Positions 16,360 through 25,419 of a DNA stretch of 63,656 nt are shown one piece after another. The DNA is from an uncultured Bacteroidaceae bacterium (GTDB lineage: Bacteria > Bacteroidota > Bacteroidia > Bacteroidales > Bacteroidaceae). Numbering within the stretch: position 1 is the stretch's first letter; each line of letters begins with the position of its first letter. Position numbers and translations under genes: made by a program. Location: positions 1 through 63,656 of the forward strand of contig CALUJL010000033.1 in NCBI GenBank assembly GCA_944320955.1, read 5' to 3'. The notes below the pieces were generated by a model. It was not told where the DNA came from. It did not search any database and saw only the letters and a program-made list of their open reading frames with translations.

Positions 16360-18933
16360 ATGAAGACGTACATCCAGAGCCTCAAGAAGTGGTTGCTGGC
16401 CGCCCTGGCGGTCTGCGCCGCTGCCTCCTCCTCCGCACAGCGGGAGATGAAAACTCTCAACGACAGCTGGGACTTCCGCAAGGCGGCGGAAGAACGGTGG
16501 ACTTCCGTCAACCTGCCCCACACCTTCAACCTTGACGCCTACCAGACGCCCCGCTACTACCAGGGCAAAGCCCACTACCGGCGCACCTTCAGCCTGCCGG
16601 CCGTAGACCCCGCGCGGCGCTACTTCCTGAAAATCGATGCGGCCAGCAAGGCGGCCGAAGTCAGCGTAAACGGCACGAAGGTGGGCAGCCACGCGGGCGG
16701 ATATACGGCCTTCACGATGGACATCACCGACTGTATCCAGGAGAAGAACACGGTGGAAATCACCGTAGACAACGGGCGGAAGGACATTGCCCCCATATCG
16801 GCCGACTTCACCTTCTGGGGCGGCATCTACCGCGACGTATGGCTCATCTCCACGCCCCGCCAGCATTTCAACCTGCTCAACATGGGCTCCGACGGAATCT
16901 TCCTCTCGACTCCCACCGTGAGCGAAGCCGAAGGCACGATACGCATACGCAGCGAAGTGACCAACGATGCGGAGGAGACGGCCACGCTCGAAGTACATAA
17001 TGCCATCTACAGCCCCGCGGGCGAGCTGCTCCAGAGCCTCAAGCAGAAAGTCAAGCTCCGGGGCGGCGAGACGCGCACGTGCGAAATGCTCTCCAAGCCC
17101 GTAGCCAACCCCGCCCTGTGGACGCCCGAGACGCCGTTTCTCTACCGGGTGGAGACCACGCTCGTAGAGGCAAAGTCCGGCCGGGTGCTCGACCGCCGGG
17201 TGCACAAGGCAGGCTTCCGCTGGTTCAGCTTCGACGGAAACAAAGGTTTCACCCTCAACGGCAAGCCTTACAAGCTGCGCGGCGTCAACCGCCACCAGGA
17301 CCAGGCGCCCGTGGGCGTGGCGCTCGACGACGAAGCGCACCGCCGCGACGTGCGGCTGATGAAGGACTTCGGCTGCAACTTCATCCGCATTGCCCACTAT
17401 CCGCAGGACGACGCCCTGCTCGAAGCCTGCGACGAGCTCGGGCTCCTTGCATGGGAGGAAATCCCGGTGGTCAACATCGTGCCCGACACGCCGGGCTATG
17501 CCGACCATTGCGAGCAGAACCTGCGCGAAATGATACGCCAGCACTACAATCACCCCTGCGTCATCCTCTGGGGATACATGAATGAAATCCTGCTCGTCAC
17601 GCCCGGTCCCGACCGCCCCGAGTGGCCCGTCTACAAGGAGCGCACCGTCGCCCTGGCCCAACGCCTGGAGGCGGCGCTGAAAGAGGAAGACCCCGCTCGC
17701 GCCAGCGTTATGGCTTATAACATGACGAACCTCTACAATGAGATAGGACTTGACCTGGTAGACGTCAGCGGATGGAACCTTTATCAGGGTTGGTACGTGG
17801 ACAAACTCCAGGACTTCAACGCCTTTTGCGAAGACCAGCACCGCCGCTATCCCGGCCGGCCCATCATCATCAGCGAATGGGGCGCCGGGAGCGACCGCCG
17901 GCTGCACTCCACCCGCGGACGGGCCTTCGACTTCAGCATCGAATACCACCAGACTTATACCGAACACTACCTCTCGTTTATCGAAAAGACGGAGTGGATA
18001 AGCGGATGCGCCTACTGGAACTTCATCGACTTCAACGTAGCCGCCCGCCAGGAGTCCATGCCCCGGGTCAACAACAAGGGCCTCTTCTACAACGACCGCA
18101 CGCCGAAAGACGTGGCCTACTACTTCAAAGCCATGTGGCGCGCAGACATCCCCGTGCTCCGCATAGCCTCCCGCGACTGGGACCGCCGCACCGGGGCTGC
18201 CGGTGAGCTGCAGGACATCAAGGTTTACTCCAACCTGCCCGAGGTGGAGCTCTTCATCGACGGGCGCTCCGCCGGGCGGCAGAAGACCGAGGGGTGCGTC
18301 GCCGTCTTCCGCACGGCGCTGCCCTGCGGCACGTCGACCCTGCTGGCACAGGGCAACCGCGGGGGGCAGACCGTGCAGGACGCCATGGAAATCAGCTATG
18401 CGCCCCTGCCCGACCTGGAAAAGGGCGAGGAGCTGGCCGTCAATGTGGGCAGCAACTGCTTCTTCACCTCCTCCGTGAGCGGCCTGACCTGGCTGCCCGA
18501 CCGGCCGTATGCGCCCGGCAGTTGGGGATATACCGCAGGCCGCGCGCGCACTACGACCTCCGAAATCGTGAATACCCCCGACGGGCCCCTCTACCAGAGC
18601 GGGCTGGAGGGCAATGCGGCCTACCGCTTCGACGTGCCCGAGGGCGACTACGAGGTGGAACTCCTCATGGCCGACATCAGCCGCCCCGCCGTGCAGCTGG
18701 CCAACCTGCTGGACAAAGCCTCCGAGGAGCAGGCCACGGGCGACAGCCGCTTCAGCGTCCTGCTTTGCGGCCGGGAGGTGGAGACCGACTTCTCCCCGGC
18801 CGACGGCGGGCGCTACCGCACGGCTTTCCGCCGGCGCTACATCGCCCGCTCTGACGGCGGGCACATCACCGTCGAGCTGAAGGCAACAAAAGGGAAACCC
18901 TACCTCTGCGGCCTCAAACTGCGGAAGCTCTAA
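16360..18933 (+). CDS. Glycoside hydrolase family 2 protein
   Basis: A secreted or periplasmic GH2 enzyme of 857 residues (beta-galactosidase, beta-mannosidase or beta-glucuronidase type; substrate not determinable by eye). It has a signal peptide ending SSAQ, a sugar-binding jelly roll (WTSVNLPHTFNLDAY), an Ig-like sandwich, a TIM barrel beginning FTLNGKPYKLRGVNRHQD, the acid/base Glu in WGYMNEI and the nucleophile Glu in ISEWGAG. The C-terminal ~200 residues form a DUF4982-like Ig domain and a malectin-like domain. The start at 16360 follows the promoter element. The GH5 gene follows 24 nt downstream, suggesting co-expression for glycan breakdown with the convergent GH3 enzyme. Confidence 0.93.
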   Translation: MKTYIQSLKKWLLAALAVCAAASSSAQREMKTLNDSWDFRKAAEERWTSVNLPHTFNLDAYQTPRYYQGKAHYRRTFSLPAVDPARRYFLKIDAASKAAEVSVNGTKVGSHAGGYTAFTMDITDCIQEKNTVEITVDNGRKDIAPISADFTFWGGIYRDVWLISTPRQHFNLLNMGSDGIFLSTPTVSEAEGTIRIRSEVTNDAEETATLEVHNAIYSPAGELLQSLKQKVKLRGGETRTCEMLSKPVANPALWTPETPFLYRVETTLVEAKSGRVLDRRVHKAGFRWFSFDGNKGFTLNGKPYKLRGVNRHQDQAPVGVALDDEAHRRDVRLMKDFGCNFIRIAHYPQDDALLEACDELGLLAWEEIPVVNIVPDTPGYADHCEQNLREMIRQHYNHPCVILWGYMNEILLVTPGPDRPEWPVYKERTVALAQRLEAALKEEDPARASVMAYNMTNLYNEIGLDLVDVSGWNLYQGWYVDKLQDFNAFCEDQHRRYPGRPIIISEWGAGSDRRLHSTRGRAFDFSIEYHQTYTEHYLSFIEKTEWISGCAYWNFIDFNVAARQESMPRVNNKGLFYNDRTPKDVAYYFKAMWRADIPVLRIASRDWDRRTGAAGELQDIKVYSNLPEVELFIDGRSAGRQKTEGCVAVFRTALPCGTSTLLAQGNRGGQTVQDAMEISYAPLPDLEKGEELAVNVGSNCFFTSSVSGLTWLPDRPYAPGSWGYTAGRARTTTSEIVNTPDGPLYQSGLEGNAAYRFDVPEGDYEVELLMADISRPAVQLANLLDKASEEQATGDSRFSVLLCGREVETDFSPADGGRYRTAFRRRYIARSDGGHITVELKATKGKPYLCGLKLRKL

Positions 18934-18957
18934 GCCGGGAAAGCCGAAGGGGAAATC

Positions 18958-20214
18958 ATGAAAAGTGCTGCATCTTTTCGGCAAAAGCGCTGCCGCTTTT
19001 TTCTCTGCGCGCTGGCGCTTTTCCTGGCCTTCCCGGCCGCGGGCGGCGACGGGGGCCAGCGCAGGCAGCCCTCCGGAGTGGCGGGCGAGACGCCCCGCGA
19101 GGTGGCTGCCAGCCTCGGGATGGGGTGGAACCTGGGCAACCAGATGGACGCTTTCGCCGACGGAGTGGCGCAGGAGACCGTGTGGGGCAACCCGCCGGTC
19201 GGACAGGCCTTCTTCGACAGCCTTTCGGCCGCAGGCTTCACGTCGGTCCGCATACCCGTCACCTGGATGGGCCACTTCGGCCCGGCGCCGGACTACCGCA
19301 TCGAGCCGGACTATCTGGAGCGCGTGGCCCAACTTGTGGGCTACGCCAAGCGGGCGGGGCTCAACGTGATTCTCAACATCCACCACGACGGAGCCGACAG
19401 CCGCTACTGGCTCGACATAGGCGGGGCTGCCCGCAGCCGGCAGAAAGACGACACGGTGCGGCAGACGCTCACTGCACTGTGGACGCAGATAGCCCGCCGC
19501 TTCCGCAACGAGGGGGACTATCTGGTCTTCGAATCGATGAACGAAATACACGACGGCCGCTGGGGATGGGGCGACAACCTGAAGGACGGCGGGCGGCAGT
19601 ATGCCGTGCTCAACGGGTGGAACCAGGCATTCGTCCGTGCCGTCCGCGCCACGGGCGGCTGCAACGTGAGGCGCTTTCTGGCCGTTCCCGGCTACGTCAC
19701 CAACATAGACCTGACGGTACGCCACTTCCGCCTGCCCGCCGACACGGTGCCGCGGCGCCTGATGGTGGCCGTGCACTACTACGCGCCTATGGCTTATACG
19801 CTGGACGGGAAATATTCCGAGTGGGGGCATACGGCCTCCCCTTCCCGCAAGGCACCGGGAGAGGATGAGGACTACATGGAAGAGCAGCTGGGTGCGGTCA
19901 GGGCGGCCTTCACCGACCGCGGCATTCCGGCCTACATAGGCGAGATGAGTTGCATGCACCGCACCGACGGGCGGGCGGAGAAGTTCCGGCTCTACTATCT
20001 GGAATACCTCTGCCGGGCTGCACGCGAGTGCGCCCTGGCCCCCTTCTATTGGGACAACGGGCAGGACCGCGCCTCCCTCTTCGACCGCGCCACAGGACAG
20101 ATGCGCCCCGGAGCGCGGGAAGCCATCGGCACCATGCGCCGCGCCCTCTTCAGCCAAGAGGAGGGCTATACGCTCCGCCGCGTCTACGAACGCAGCGCTC
20201 CCCCGGCCGAGTGA
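18958..20214 (+). CDS. GH5-family endoglucanase-like enzyme
   Basis: A 418-residue secreted enzyme of glycoside hydrolase family 5 (endo-beta-glucanase/mannanase type). Motifs: MGWNLGNQMDAF, SVRIPVTWMGHF, LNIHHDGAD, acid/base Glu in FESMNEIHD, nucleophile Glu in YIGEMSC and the C-terminal YWDNGQD. The N-terminal signal peptide (SAASFRQKRCRFFLCALALF) is encoded by the dispersed repeat at 18961-19002 followed by a hydrophobic stretch; this is unusual. It lies 24 nt after the GH2 gene. GH2, GH5 and GH3 together suit breakdown of a beta-linked hemicellulose, but no SusC/SusD pair is adjacent. Confidence 0.92.
   Translation: MKSAASFRQKRCRFFLCALALFLAFPAAGGDGGQRRQPSGVAGETPREVAASLGMGWNLGNQMDAFADGVAQETVWGNPPVGQAFFDSLSAAGFTSVRIPVTWMGHFGPAPDYRIEPDYLERVAQLVGYAKRAGLNVILNIHHDGADSRYWLDIGGAARSRQKDDTVRQTLTALWTQIARRFRNEGDYLVFESMNEIHDGRWGWGDNLKDGGRQYAVLNGWNQAFVRAVRATGGCNVRRFLAVPGYVTNIDLTVRHFRLPADTVPRRLMVAVHYYAPMAYTLDGKYSEWGHTASPSRKAPGEDEDYMEEQLGAVRAAFTDRGIPAYIGEMSCMHRTDGRAEKFRLYYLEYLCRAARECALAPFYWDNGQDRASLFDRATGQMRPGAREAIGTMRRALFSQEEGYTLRRVYERSAPPAE
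18961..19002. repeat. Repeat cluster 4, forming a signal-peptide n-region
   Basis: Two units (AAAAGTGCTGCATCTTTTC and AAAAGCGCTGCCGCTTTTTT) start at the second codon of the GH5 gene and encode the basic n-region of its signal peptide. The second unit is a perfect AAAAGCG-CTGC-CGCTTTT hairpin (18983-19000), so it may also influence translation initiation. Confidence 0.8.
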
Positions 20215-20266
20215 GGGCGGGAGGAGCGCTGTGCGCGGTGGCGGAATCCGAAATCCGGCCTGTCTG

Positions 20267-22492
20267 TTATTCGTAGGTGAAGGTGACTTCCCCGCGCAGG
20301 TCGGCGGAAGAGGCGCCTATGTAGGCCTTGAATTTTCCGGGCTCTGCCACCCAGTCCTGTTTCCGGTCGTCGAAGAATTTCAGGGCGTCGGCCTTCAGGG
20401 TGAAAGTCACCGTCTTTTCTTCGCCGGGGGCAAGGGCTATTTTCCGGAAGCCCTTCAGTTCTTTCTTCGGGCGGAGCAGGGAGCACTCCTCGTCGCCTAC
20501 GTAGAGTTGGACGGTCTCCTTGCCGGGCAGGCTGCCGCTGTTGCGCACGCTGACGGAGACGCAGAGCGAGTCGCCCTCGGCCATGCGGGTGGCGGAGATT
20601 TCCGGGTCGCCGTATTCGAAAGTCGTGTAGCTCAGTCCGTAACCGAAGGGGAAGAGCGGCTCGATTCCCTTGGTGTCGTACCAGCGGTAGCCTACGAGAA
20701 TGTCTTCTTTGTACTCCTGCCGGGTGCCGTCGCCGGGGTAGCTGATGGTGCCGAAGTGATGGGCGGGGCAGTCTTCGAGCCGCGCGGGGAAGGAGAAGGG
20801 GAGCTTCCCGCTCGGGTTGGCCTTGCCGGTCAGCAGGTCGGCCAGCGCCGGGCCGGTCATCGTGCCCAAGTACCACGACTGGACGAGTGCGGGCACTTCG
20901 TCGAGCCACGGCATGGCTACGGCGTTTCCGTCGAGGAGTACGACCACGAGGTTCTTGTTCGCTTGGGCCAGGGCGCGGATCAAATCGTCCTGTCCGTAAG
21001 GCAGATTGTAGGAAACGCGGTCGGTGCCCTCGCAGTCCTGCCGGTAGTCTTTGTTGAGCCCGCCGATGAAGATGACGAGGTCGGCTCCGGCAGCTTTCGC
21101 CACCGCTTCCTCCCGCAGCGAGTCGGCCGCCGTGTGCGGGGTCCCGGCCTGCGGCGCATAGAGGGATTCATTGGGCACGTAGCCCGGTTCATAGGCCGCG
21201 TCGTCCCAGATGGCGCGCAGGCTTTCGAGCGGAGTGAAGTAGTCTTTGGGCTTTAGTTCCGAGGAACCGCCGCCGGAGAGCAGGTTGCGTGTGGCATTGT
21301 CGCCTACGACCAACACGCGGCGGTATGCCTCTTTCCGCAGGGGGAGGAGCGCTTCGCGGTTTTTCCCTTTCCGGTTTTTCAGCAGCACGGTGCCCTCGGT
21401 GGCTATGTCGTAGGCTGTTTTGTAGTGTTCCTCCGTAGTCATCGAGCCATAGGGCTTCTGCCGGTTCATGGCGGTGCGGAAGATGAGCCGCAGGACGCGG
21501 GCGGCTTTCTCGTCAACCACTTCTTCCGGGATGCGCCCCTCGCGGATCATTTGCAGGTAGGCCTTGCCCAGATAGTAGTCGTCGTAGCCGAATTCGGATT
21601 CGGAGCTGAGGCCGTTCGTGTAAGTACCCATCTCTATGTCCAGTCCGTTCATGGCCGCTTCGTAAGTGTCGTGCGTCGCGCCCCAGTCGCTTACGACGCA
21701 ACCGTCGAAGTGCCAGTCGCCTTTCAGGATTTTGTTGAGGAGCATGTCGTTGTGTGAGGCATGGGTTCCGCGTATTTTGTTATACGCTCCCATGATGGAC
21801 CACGTGCCCCCCTGTTCGACGGCGGCCTTGAAAGCCGGCAAATATATCTCGTGGAGGGCGCGGTCGCTGAGGTAGACGTCGATGTAGTCGCGCCACTGTT
21901 CCTGGTTATTCAGGGCGAAGTGCTTCACGCAGGCTGCCACTCCGTTCTGCTGCACGCCCCGTATGTAGGGCACGCACAGGGCGGAAGTGAGGTAGGGGTC
22001 TTCGCCCATGTATTCGAAGTTGCGCCCGCCCAGCGGCGTGCGGTAGATGTTTACGCCCGGCCCGAGGAGTATGTCTTTCTCGCGGTAGCGGGCTTCCTGG
22101 CCGATGGCCTGCCCGTAGCGGGCGGCGAGGCGGGGGTTCCACGTGGCGGCCAGGCAGGAGAGCGCGGGAAAGGCCGTGCAGCTGTCGTTGTTCCAGCCGG
22201 CATAATTCCATTTGTTCCAGTCCACTTCGGCCCGCACGCCGTGGGGGCCGTCGGAATGGTACAGTTCGGGAATTCCCAGGCGGGGGCATCCCGGCGAGCT
22301 GAACTTGCTCTGTGCGTAGCTCAGGCGCACCTTTTCTTCCACCGTCATGCGGCTCAGGGCGTCTTCCACCCGGGCTTCCAGGGGTTGGGTGTCGTCCAGA
22401 TAGACGGGCTGCGTGCCGCCTGTCTGGGCCAGTGCTGCCGGCGCGGCCAGCAGGGCGCAGGCGAACAGGTTGAGAATGCGGTTCTTTTTCAT
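20267..22492 (-). CDS. Glycoside hydrolase family 3 beta-glucosidase
   Basis: A 741-residue secreted GH3 enzyme that removes terminal beta-linked sugars (beta-glucosidase or beta-xylosidase type). It has a signal peptide (MKKNRILNLFACALLAAPAA), the N-terminal barrel with SDGPHGVRAE and KHFALNNQE, the nucleophile Asp in VVSDWGATHD, the C-terminal alpha/beta sandwich (RVLVVGDNATRNLLSGGGSS) and a fibronectin-III-like domain at the end. An upstream in-frame ATG at 22543 lies in the preceding gene and is not used. The gene starts 19 nt after the metallophosphoesterase stop, so the two are probably an operon. It converges with GH5. Confidence 0.94.
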   Translation of the reverse strand: MKKNRILNLFACALLAAPAALAQTGGTQPVYLDDTQPLEARVEDALSRMTVEEKVRLSYAQSKFSSPGCPRLGIPELYHSDGPHGVRAEVDWNKWNYAGWNNDSCTAFPALSCLAATWNPRLAARYGQAIGQEARYREKDILLGPGVNIYRTPLGGRNFEYMGEDPYLTSALCVPYIRGVQQNGVAACVKHFALNNQEQWRDYIDVYLSDRALHEIYLPAFKAAVEQGGTWSIMGAYNKIRGTHASHNDMLLNKILKGDWHFDGCVVSDWGATHDTYEAAMNGLDIEMGTYTNGLSSESEFGYDDYYLGKAYLQMIREGRIPEEVVDEKAARVLRLIFRTAMNRQKPYGSMTTEEHYKTAYDIATEGTVLLKNRKGKNREALLPLRKEAYRRVLVVGDNATRNLLSGGGSSELKPKDYFTPLESLRAIWDDAAYEPGYVPNESLYAPQAGTPHTAADSLREEAVAKAAGADLVIFIGGLNKDYRQDCEGTDRVSYNLPYGQDDLIRALAQANKNLVVVLLDGNAVAMPWLDEVPALVQSWYLGTMTGPALADLLTGKANPSGKLPFSFPARLEDCPAHHFGTISYPGDGTRQEYKEDILVGYRWYDTKGIEPLFPFGYGLSYTTFEYGDPEISATRMAEGDSLCVSVSVRNSGSLPGKETVQLYVGDEECSLLRPKKELKGFRKIALAPGEEKTVTFTLKADALKFFDDRKQDWVAEPGKFKAYIGASSADLRGEVTFTYE

Positions 22493-22511
22493 GGGGTATC
22501 TTGATTTTTGT

Positions 22512-23381
22512 TTAATGAGACTTCGTCTTTTTGTTCCCGGCACAGGCGCGGAGCTCCACGACCACTACCTCCGAGGGGGCGAAGAGGCGCAGCTTGCACC
22601 GCGAGGTGCCTATGCCGTTGGTCGTGATGACGGGCAGTCCCGCCTCCGTGTAGTTCAGCCCGCGCAGGAAGCGGCGGCCGTAGCGCGATCCGGGCTTGGG
22701 GGCATAGCCGAAAAGCGTGACCTGTCCGCCGTGCGTGTGGCCGGCCAGGGCGAGGTCGGCGCGGGAGTTGTCGGCCGACTGTGCATAGTCGGGCGTGTGG
22801 GTGAGGAGCACCACGAAGTCCGAAGTGTCGCACTGCTCTACCGGCGAGCGGTCGGGCGCGGGCCGGTGGAAGGGGTCTTTGATGCCGACGATGCGCAGCG
22901 TGTCTTCCCCGGCGGGCAGGGAGAGGACGGAATCTTCGAGCAGCGTGATGCCGCGCGTGCGCAGGACGTGGCGGATGAGGGCGGTGCAGCGTTCGTAGTC
23001 GTTGTTGCCCAAGACGGCGGCTATGCCCCGCGGCGGCGCCACGGCGGCGAGCGAGTCGAAGAGTTCCTCCACATATCCGCAGCCCTCCTGGTAGTCCCCG
23101 CCGAGGAGGAGCACGTCGGGCCTGAGATGGCGGAGCATGCGGCAGAGCGAGGCGATGTGCCGCTGGCGAAACTTGCTGGCGTAGTGCGTGTCGGAAACGA
23201 AGGCCATGCGGAAGCCGTCGAAGGAGGGCGGCACGTCGGGATGGGCCACGGTGTAGGTGACGACCCTCGCAATCCCGCGGTGGCGGAAGGGCAGGCGGGT
23301 GCGCTTGCGCTCGATGGATTGGGAGAAAACGGCTGTCCCGGCCAGGGTGGCGAGCAGCAGGATGCAGAGTTTCCGGAGCAT
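22512..23381 (-). CDS. Metallophosphoesterase, membrane-anchored
   Basis: A 289-residue calcineurin-like phosphoesterase (YkuE/LpxG-like). An N-terminal hydrophobic segment (LCILLLATLAGTAVFS) is followed by the metal motifs AFVSDTHYA, LLGGDYQEGCG, VLGNNDYE, LLTHTPDY and LAGHTHGGQVTLF. YkuE-like proteins act at the membrane and some cleave lipid-linked pyrophosphates; the substrate here is unknown. The start at 23381 was chosen because the TATTTTTG element at 23403-23410 would overlap an earlier in-frame ATG. GH3 follows after 19 nt. Confidence 0.85.
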   Translation of the reverse strand: MLRKLCILLLATLAGTAVFSQSIERKRTRLPFRHRGIARVVTYTVAHPDVPPSFDGFRMAFVSDTHYASKFRQRHIASLCRMLRHLRPDVLLLGGDYQEGCGYVEELFDSLAAVAPPRGIAAVLGNNDYERCTALIRHVLRTRGITLLEDSVLSLPAGEDTLRIVGIKDPFHRPAPDRSPVEQCDTSDFVVLLTHTPDYAQSADNSRADLALAGHTHGGQVTLFGYAPKPGSRYGRRFLRGLNYTEAGLPVITTNGIGTSRCKLRLFAPSEVVVVELRACAGNKKTKSH

Positions 23382-23402
23382 GGGTGTGGCAAATGGTTTC
23401 GG

Positions 23403-23410
23403 CAAAAATA
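23403..23410 (-). promoter_or_regulatory. -7 promoter element (metallophosphoesterase-GH3)
   Basis: TATTTTTG on the minus strand, 21 nt upstream of the start at 23381, back to back with the menA promoter. Confidence 0.5.
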
Positions 23411-23420
23411 GGAAAAAGCG

Positions 23421-23428
23421 TACATTTG
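23421..23428 (+). promoter_or_regulatory. -7 promoter element of menA
   Basis: TACATTTG on the plus strand, 24 nt upstream of the menA start. A TTC triplet occupies the -33 position. Confidence 0.5.
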
Positions 23429-23452
23429 CCGGAAAAAACGAACCGACTTTTT

Positions 23453-24376
23453 ATGAACGAGACGAACGTTACCCCCCATTCGCTGCGCGCCTGGCTGCTG
23501 GCCGCGCGGCCCAAGACGCTCCCGGCCTCTGCCGCCCCGGTGATGATCGGGCTGTCCGTGGCGGCGGCCGACCCGCAGGTTTCTTTCAAGGCGCTTCCCG
23601 CCGTGGCCTGCCTGCTCTTCGCCCTGCTCATGCAGGTGGCCTCGAATTTCATCAACGACCTCTACGATTATCTCAAGGGCAGCGACGATCCTTCCCGCCT
23701 GGGCCCCCGCCGTGCCTGCGCCGAGGGCTGGATTTCGCCGCGGGCCATGCGGCGCGCCATTTTCCTCACCGTCGCCGTGGCCTGCGCCGCAGGCTGCGTG
23801 GCGCTCTGCTATGCCGGATGGCCGCTTTTGCTCGTGGGCGCGGCATGCGTCGTGGGAGCCTATTTTTACACCACGGGGCCGTATCCGCTTTCTTATAAGG
23901 GATGGGGCGACGCCATGGTGCTCCTCTTTTTCGGCATCGTGCCCGTGTGTGCCACCTTCTGGGTGCAGGCCGGGCGGGTGAGCGGCGACGCGGTGCTCGC
24001 CTCGGTGCTCTGCGGGGCGGTGGTGGACACGCTGCTCGTCCTGAACAACTACCGCGACCGCGAGCAGGACCGCCGCCACGGGAAGCGCACCCTCATCGTG
24101 CGCTTCGGCGAGCGCTTCGGGCTTTATCTCTATCTGGTGCTGGGCTTGTCGGCCTGCTGGTTCTGCCTCGTCTTTGCCGTGGGCGGGCATGTCTGGGCGG
24201 CGGTGCTGCCCCAGGTCTACCTGGTGCTGCACATCCGGGCCTGGCGGCGCATGGTACGCATCCGCCGCGGCCGCGGGCTCAACGCTGTGCTGGGCCTGAC
24301 GGGGCGGAATATCCTCCTCTTCTCCCTGCTCCTCTCGGCGGGTTTCCTGCTGGGCGCCGCTGGGCGCGGCCTGTAG
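23453..24376 (+). CDS. menA: 1,4-dihydroxy-2-naphthoate octaprenyltransferase
   Basis: A 307-residue UbiA-family prenyltransferase that attaches the isoprenoid tail to 1,4-dihydroxy-2-naphthoate in menaquinone synthesis. It has eight or nine membrane helices, the first Asp-rich motif in NDLYDYLKGSDD and the second in NNYRDREQD, and the typical beginning WLLAARPKTLPAS. The start at 23453 follows the TACATTTG element. No other men genes are nearby. Confidence 0.93.
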   Translation: MNETNVTPHSLRAWLLAARPKTLPASAAPVMIGLSVAAADPQVSFKALPAVACLLFALLMQVASNFINDLYDYLKGSDDPSRLGPRRACAEGWISPRAMRRAIFLTVAVACAAGCVALCYAGWPLLLVGAACVVGAYFYTTGPYPLSYKGWGDAMVLLFFGIVPVCATFWVQAGRVSGDAVLASVLCGAVVDTLLVLNNYRDREQDRRHGKRTLIVRFGERFGLYLYLVLGLSACWFCLVFAVGGHVWAAVLPQVYLVLHIRAWRRMVRIRRGRGLNAVLGLTGRNILLFSLLLSAGFLLGAAGRGL

Positions 24377-24387
24377 GTGCGGGACTT

Positions 24388-24508
24388 CCGGAAAAAACAT
24401 GCAGCGCAATCTGGAAAAACATGCAGCACTTTTCGGGAACGGCGCAGGCACTTCCGGCAGATTGCGCTGCATGTTTCCCGAAAAAGCGGCAGGGCTTCCG
24501 GTCGAAAG
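24388..24508. repeat. Dispersed repeat cluster 5 with a 19-bp inverted repeat
   Basis: Four to five units with the ACATGCAG core. Outer units form a perfect 19-bp inverted repeat (24395-24413 with 24458-24476), so RNA could fold into a long stem between menA and the next gene. It may act as a terminator-like structure for menA, but no T-run follows. Confidence 0.75.
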
Positions 24509-24576
24509 GATTTGTTTTAGAATAAAATAGGCTGCACTCGGAAACGGAATCAAGCTTCCGTTTCACTCATTTGCAC

Positions 24577-24584
24577 TATCTTTG
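24577..24584 (+). promoter_or_regulatory. -7 promoter element of glycosyltransferase pair
   Basis: TATCTTTG lies 22 nt upstream of the GT2 start at 24607 and matches the consensus exactly. Confidence 0.55.
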
Positions 24585-24606
24585 TCCCCACAAAAGCCTG
24601 CAGATT

Positions 24607-25419
24607 ATGAAAAACTCCCCTACCGTTGCTTTCCTCATCTCCACCTACAACTGGCCGGAGGCCCTGCGCCTGTGCCTCGCGGCGGTGCTGCGGCAGACGC
24701 GTATGCCCGACGAAATCGTGATAGCCGACGACGGCTCGGGGCCGCAGACGCGCGCCCTTGTCGAGGAGACGGCTGCCGCATCGCCCGTCCCGCTGCGCCA
24801 CGTCTGGCACGAGGACCGCGGTTTCCGGAAAACGATTGTTCTGAACAAGGCGATAGCGGCCGTGGAGTCCGACTATATCCTGCAGATCGATGGCGACGTG
24901 GTGCCCGACCGCCACTTCGTGGCCGACCATCTGGAGCTGGCCGAGCGCGGCTGTTTCGTCTGCGGCAGCCGGGTGAAGCTGCCCGAGGACGTGACCCGGC
25001 GGATCCTGGCCCGGGGGCGCTTTCGCATCAACCCCTTGGAACTCCCGCCCTCCTTTGTGCTCAATTCTTTCCGCAGCCGCCTCTTGCGCCGCTTCCTGGC
25101 GGAGCGCTATGCGCGGAAGATAGACCATCTGCGGGGTTGCAACATGGCCTTCTGGCGCAACGACCTGCTGCGCGTCAACGGATACAACGAGGATCTCCTC
25201 CAGTGGGGGCACGAGGACGGGGAGCTTGCCTTCCGCCTCCACTTTGCCGGCGTGCGCAAGAAGGCGCTGAAGATGGGCGGCAATGTCTACCATCTCTACC
25301 ATCCGGAGTCGGACCGGGGCAACGAACAGCGCCATCTCGACGAGCTGGAGCGCGTGAAACGGGAGCACCTCGCATGGTGCGAGCACGGCATCGACCAATA
25401 TCTGAAGCAAGAGAAATGA
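24607..25419 (+). CDS. Family 2 glycosyltransferase
   Basis: A 270-residue GT-A fold glycosyltransferase. The N-terminus VAFLISTYNWPEALRLCL is the nucleotide-sugar site, IVIADDGS and LQIDGDVVP give the Asp and DxD metal motif, and the C-terminal GCNMAFWRNDLLRVNGYNE with WGHEDGELAFRL is the galactosyltransferase-type acceptor end. It probably adds a sugar to lipopolysaccharide core or a surface glycan. The following gene overlaps it by ATGA. Confidence 0.88.
   Translation: MKNSPTVAFLISTYNWPEALRLCLAAVLRQTRMPDEIVIADDGSGPQTRALVEETAAASPVPLRHVWHEDRGFRKTIVLNKAIAAVESDYILQIDGDVVPDRHFVADHLELAERGCFVCGSRVKLPEDVTRRILARGRFRINPLELPPSFVLNSFRSRLLRRFLAERYARKIDHLRGCNMAFWRNDLLRVNGYNEDLLQWGHEDGELAFRLHFAGVRKKALKMGGNVYHLYHPESDRGNEQRHLDELERVKREHLAWCEHGIDQYLKQEK

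Noticed and set aside
15211-20157. Very long minus-strand open frame (over 1600 codons)
   Set aside because: Only the last 304 codons (CDF transporter) are real; the rest is the antisense shadow of GH2 and GH5 genes in GC-rich DNA.
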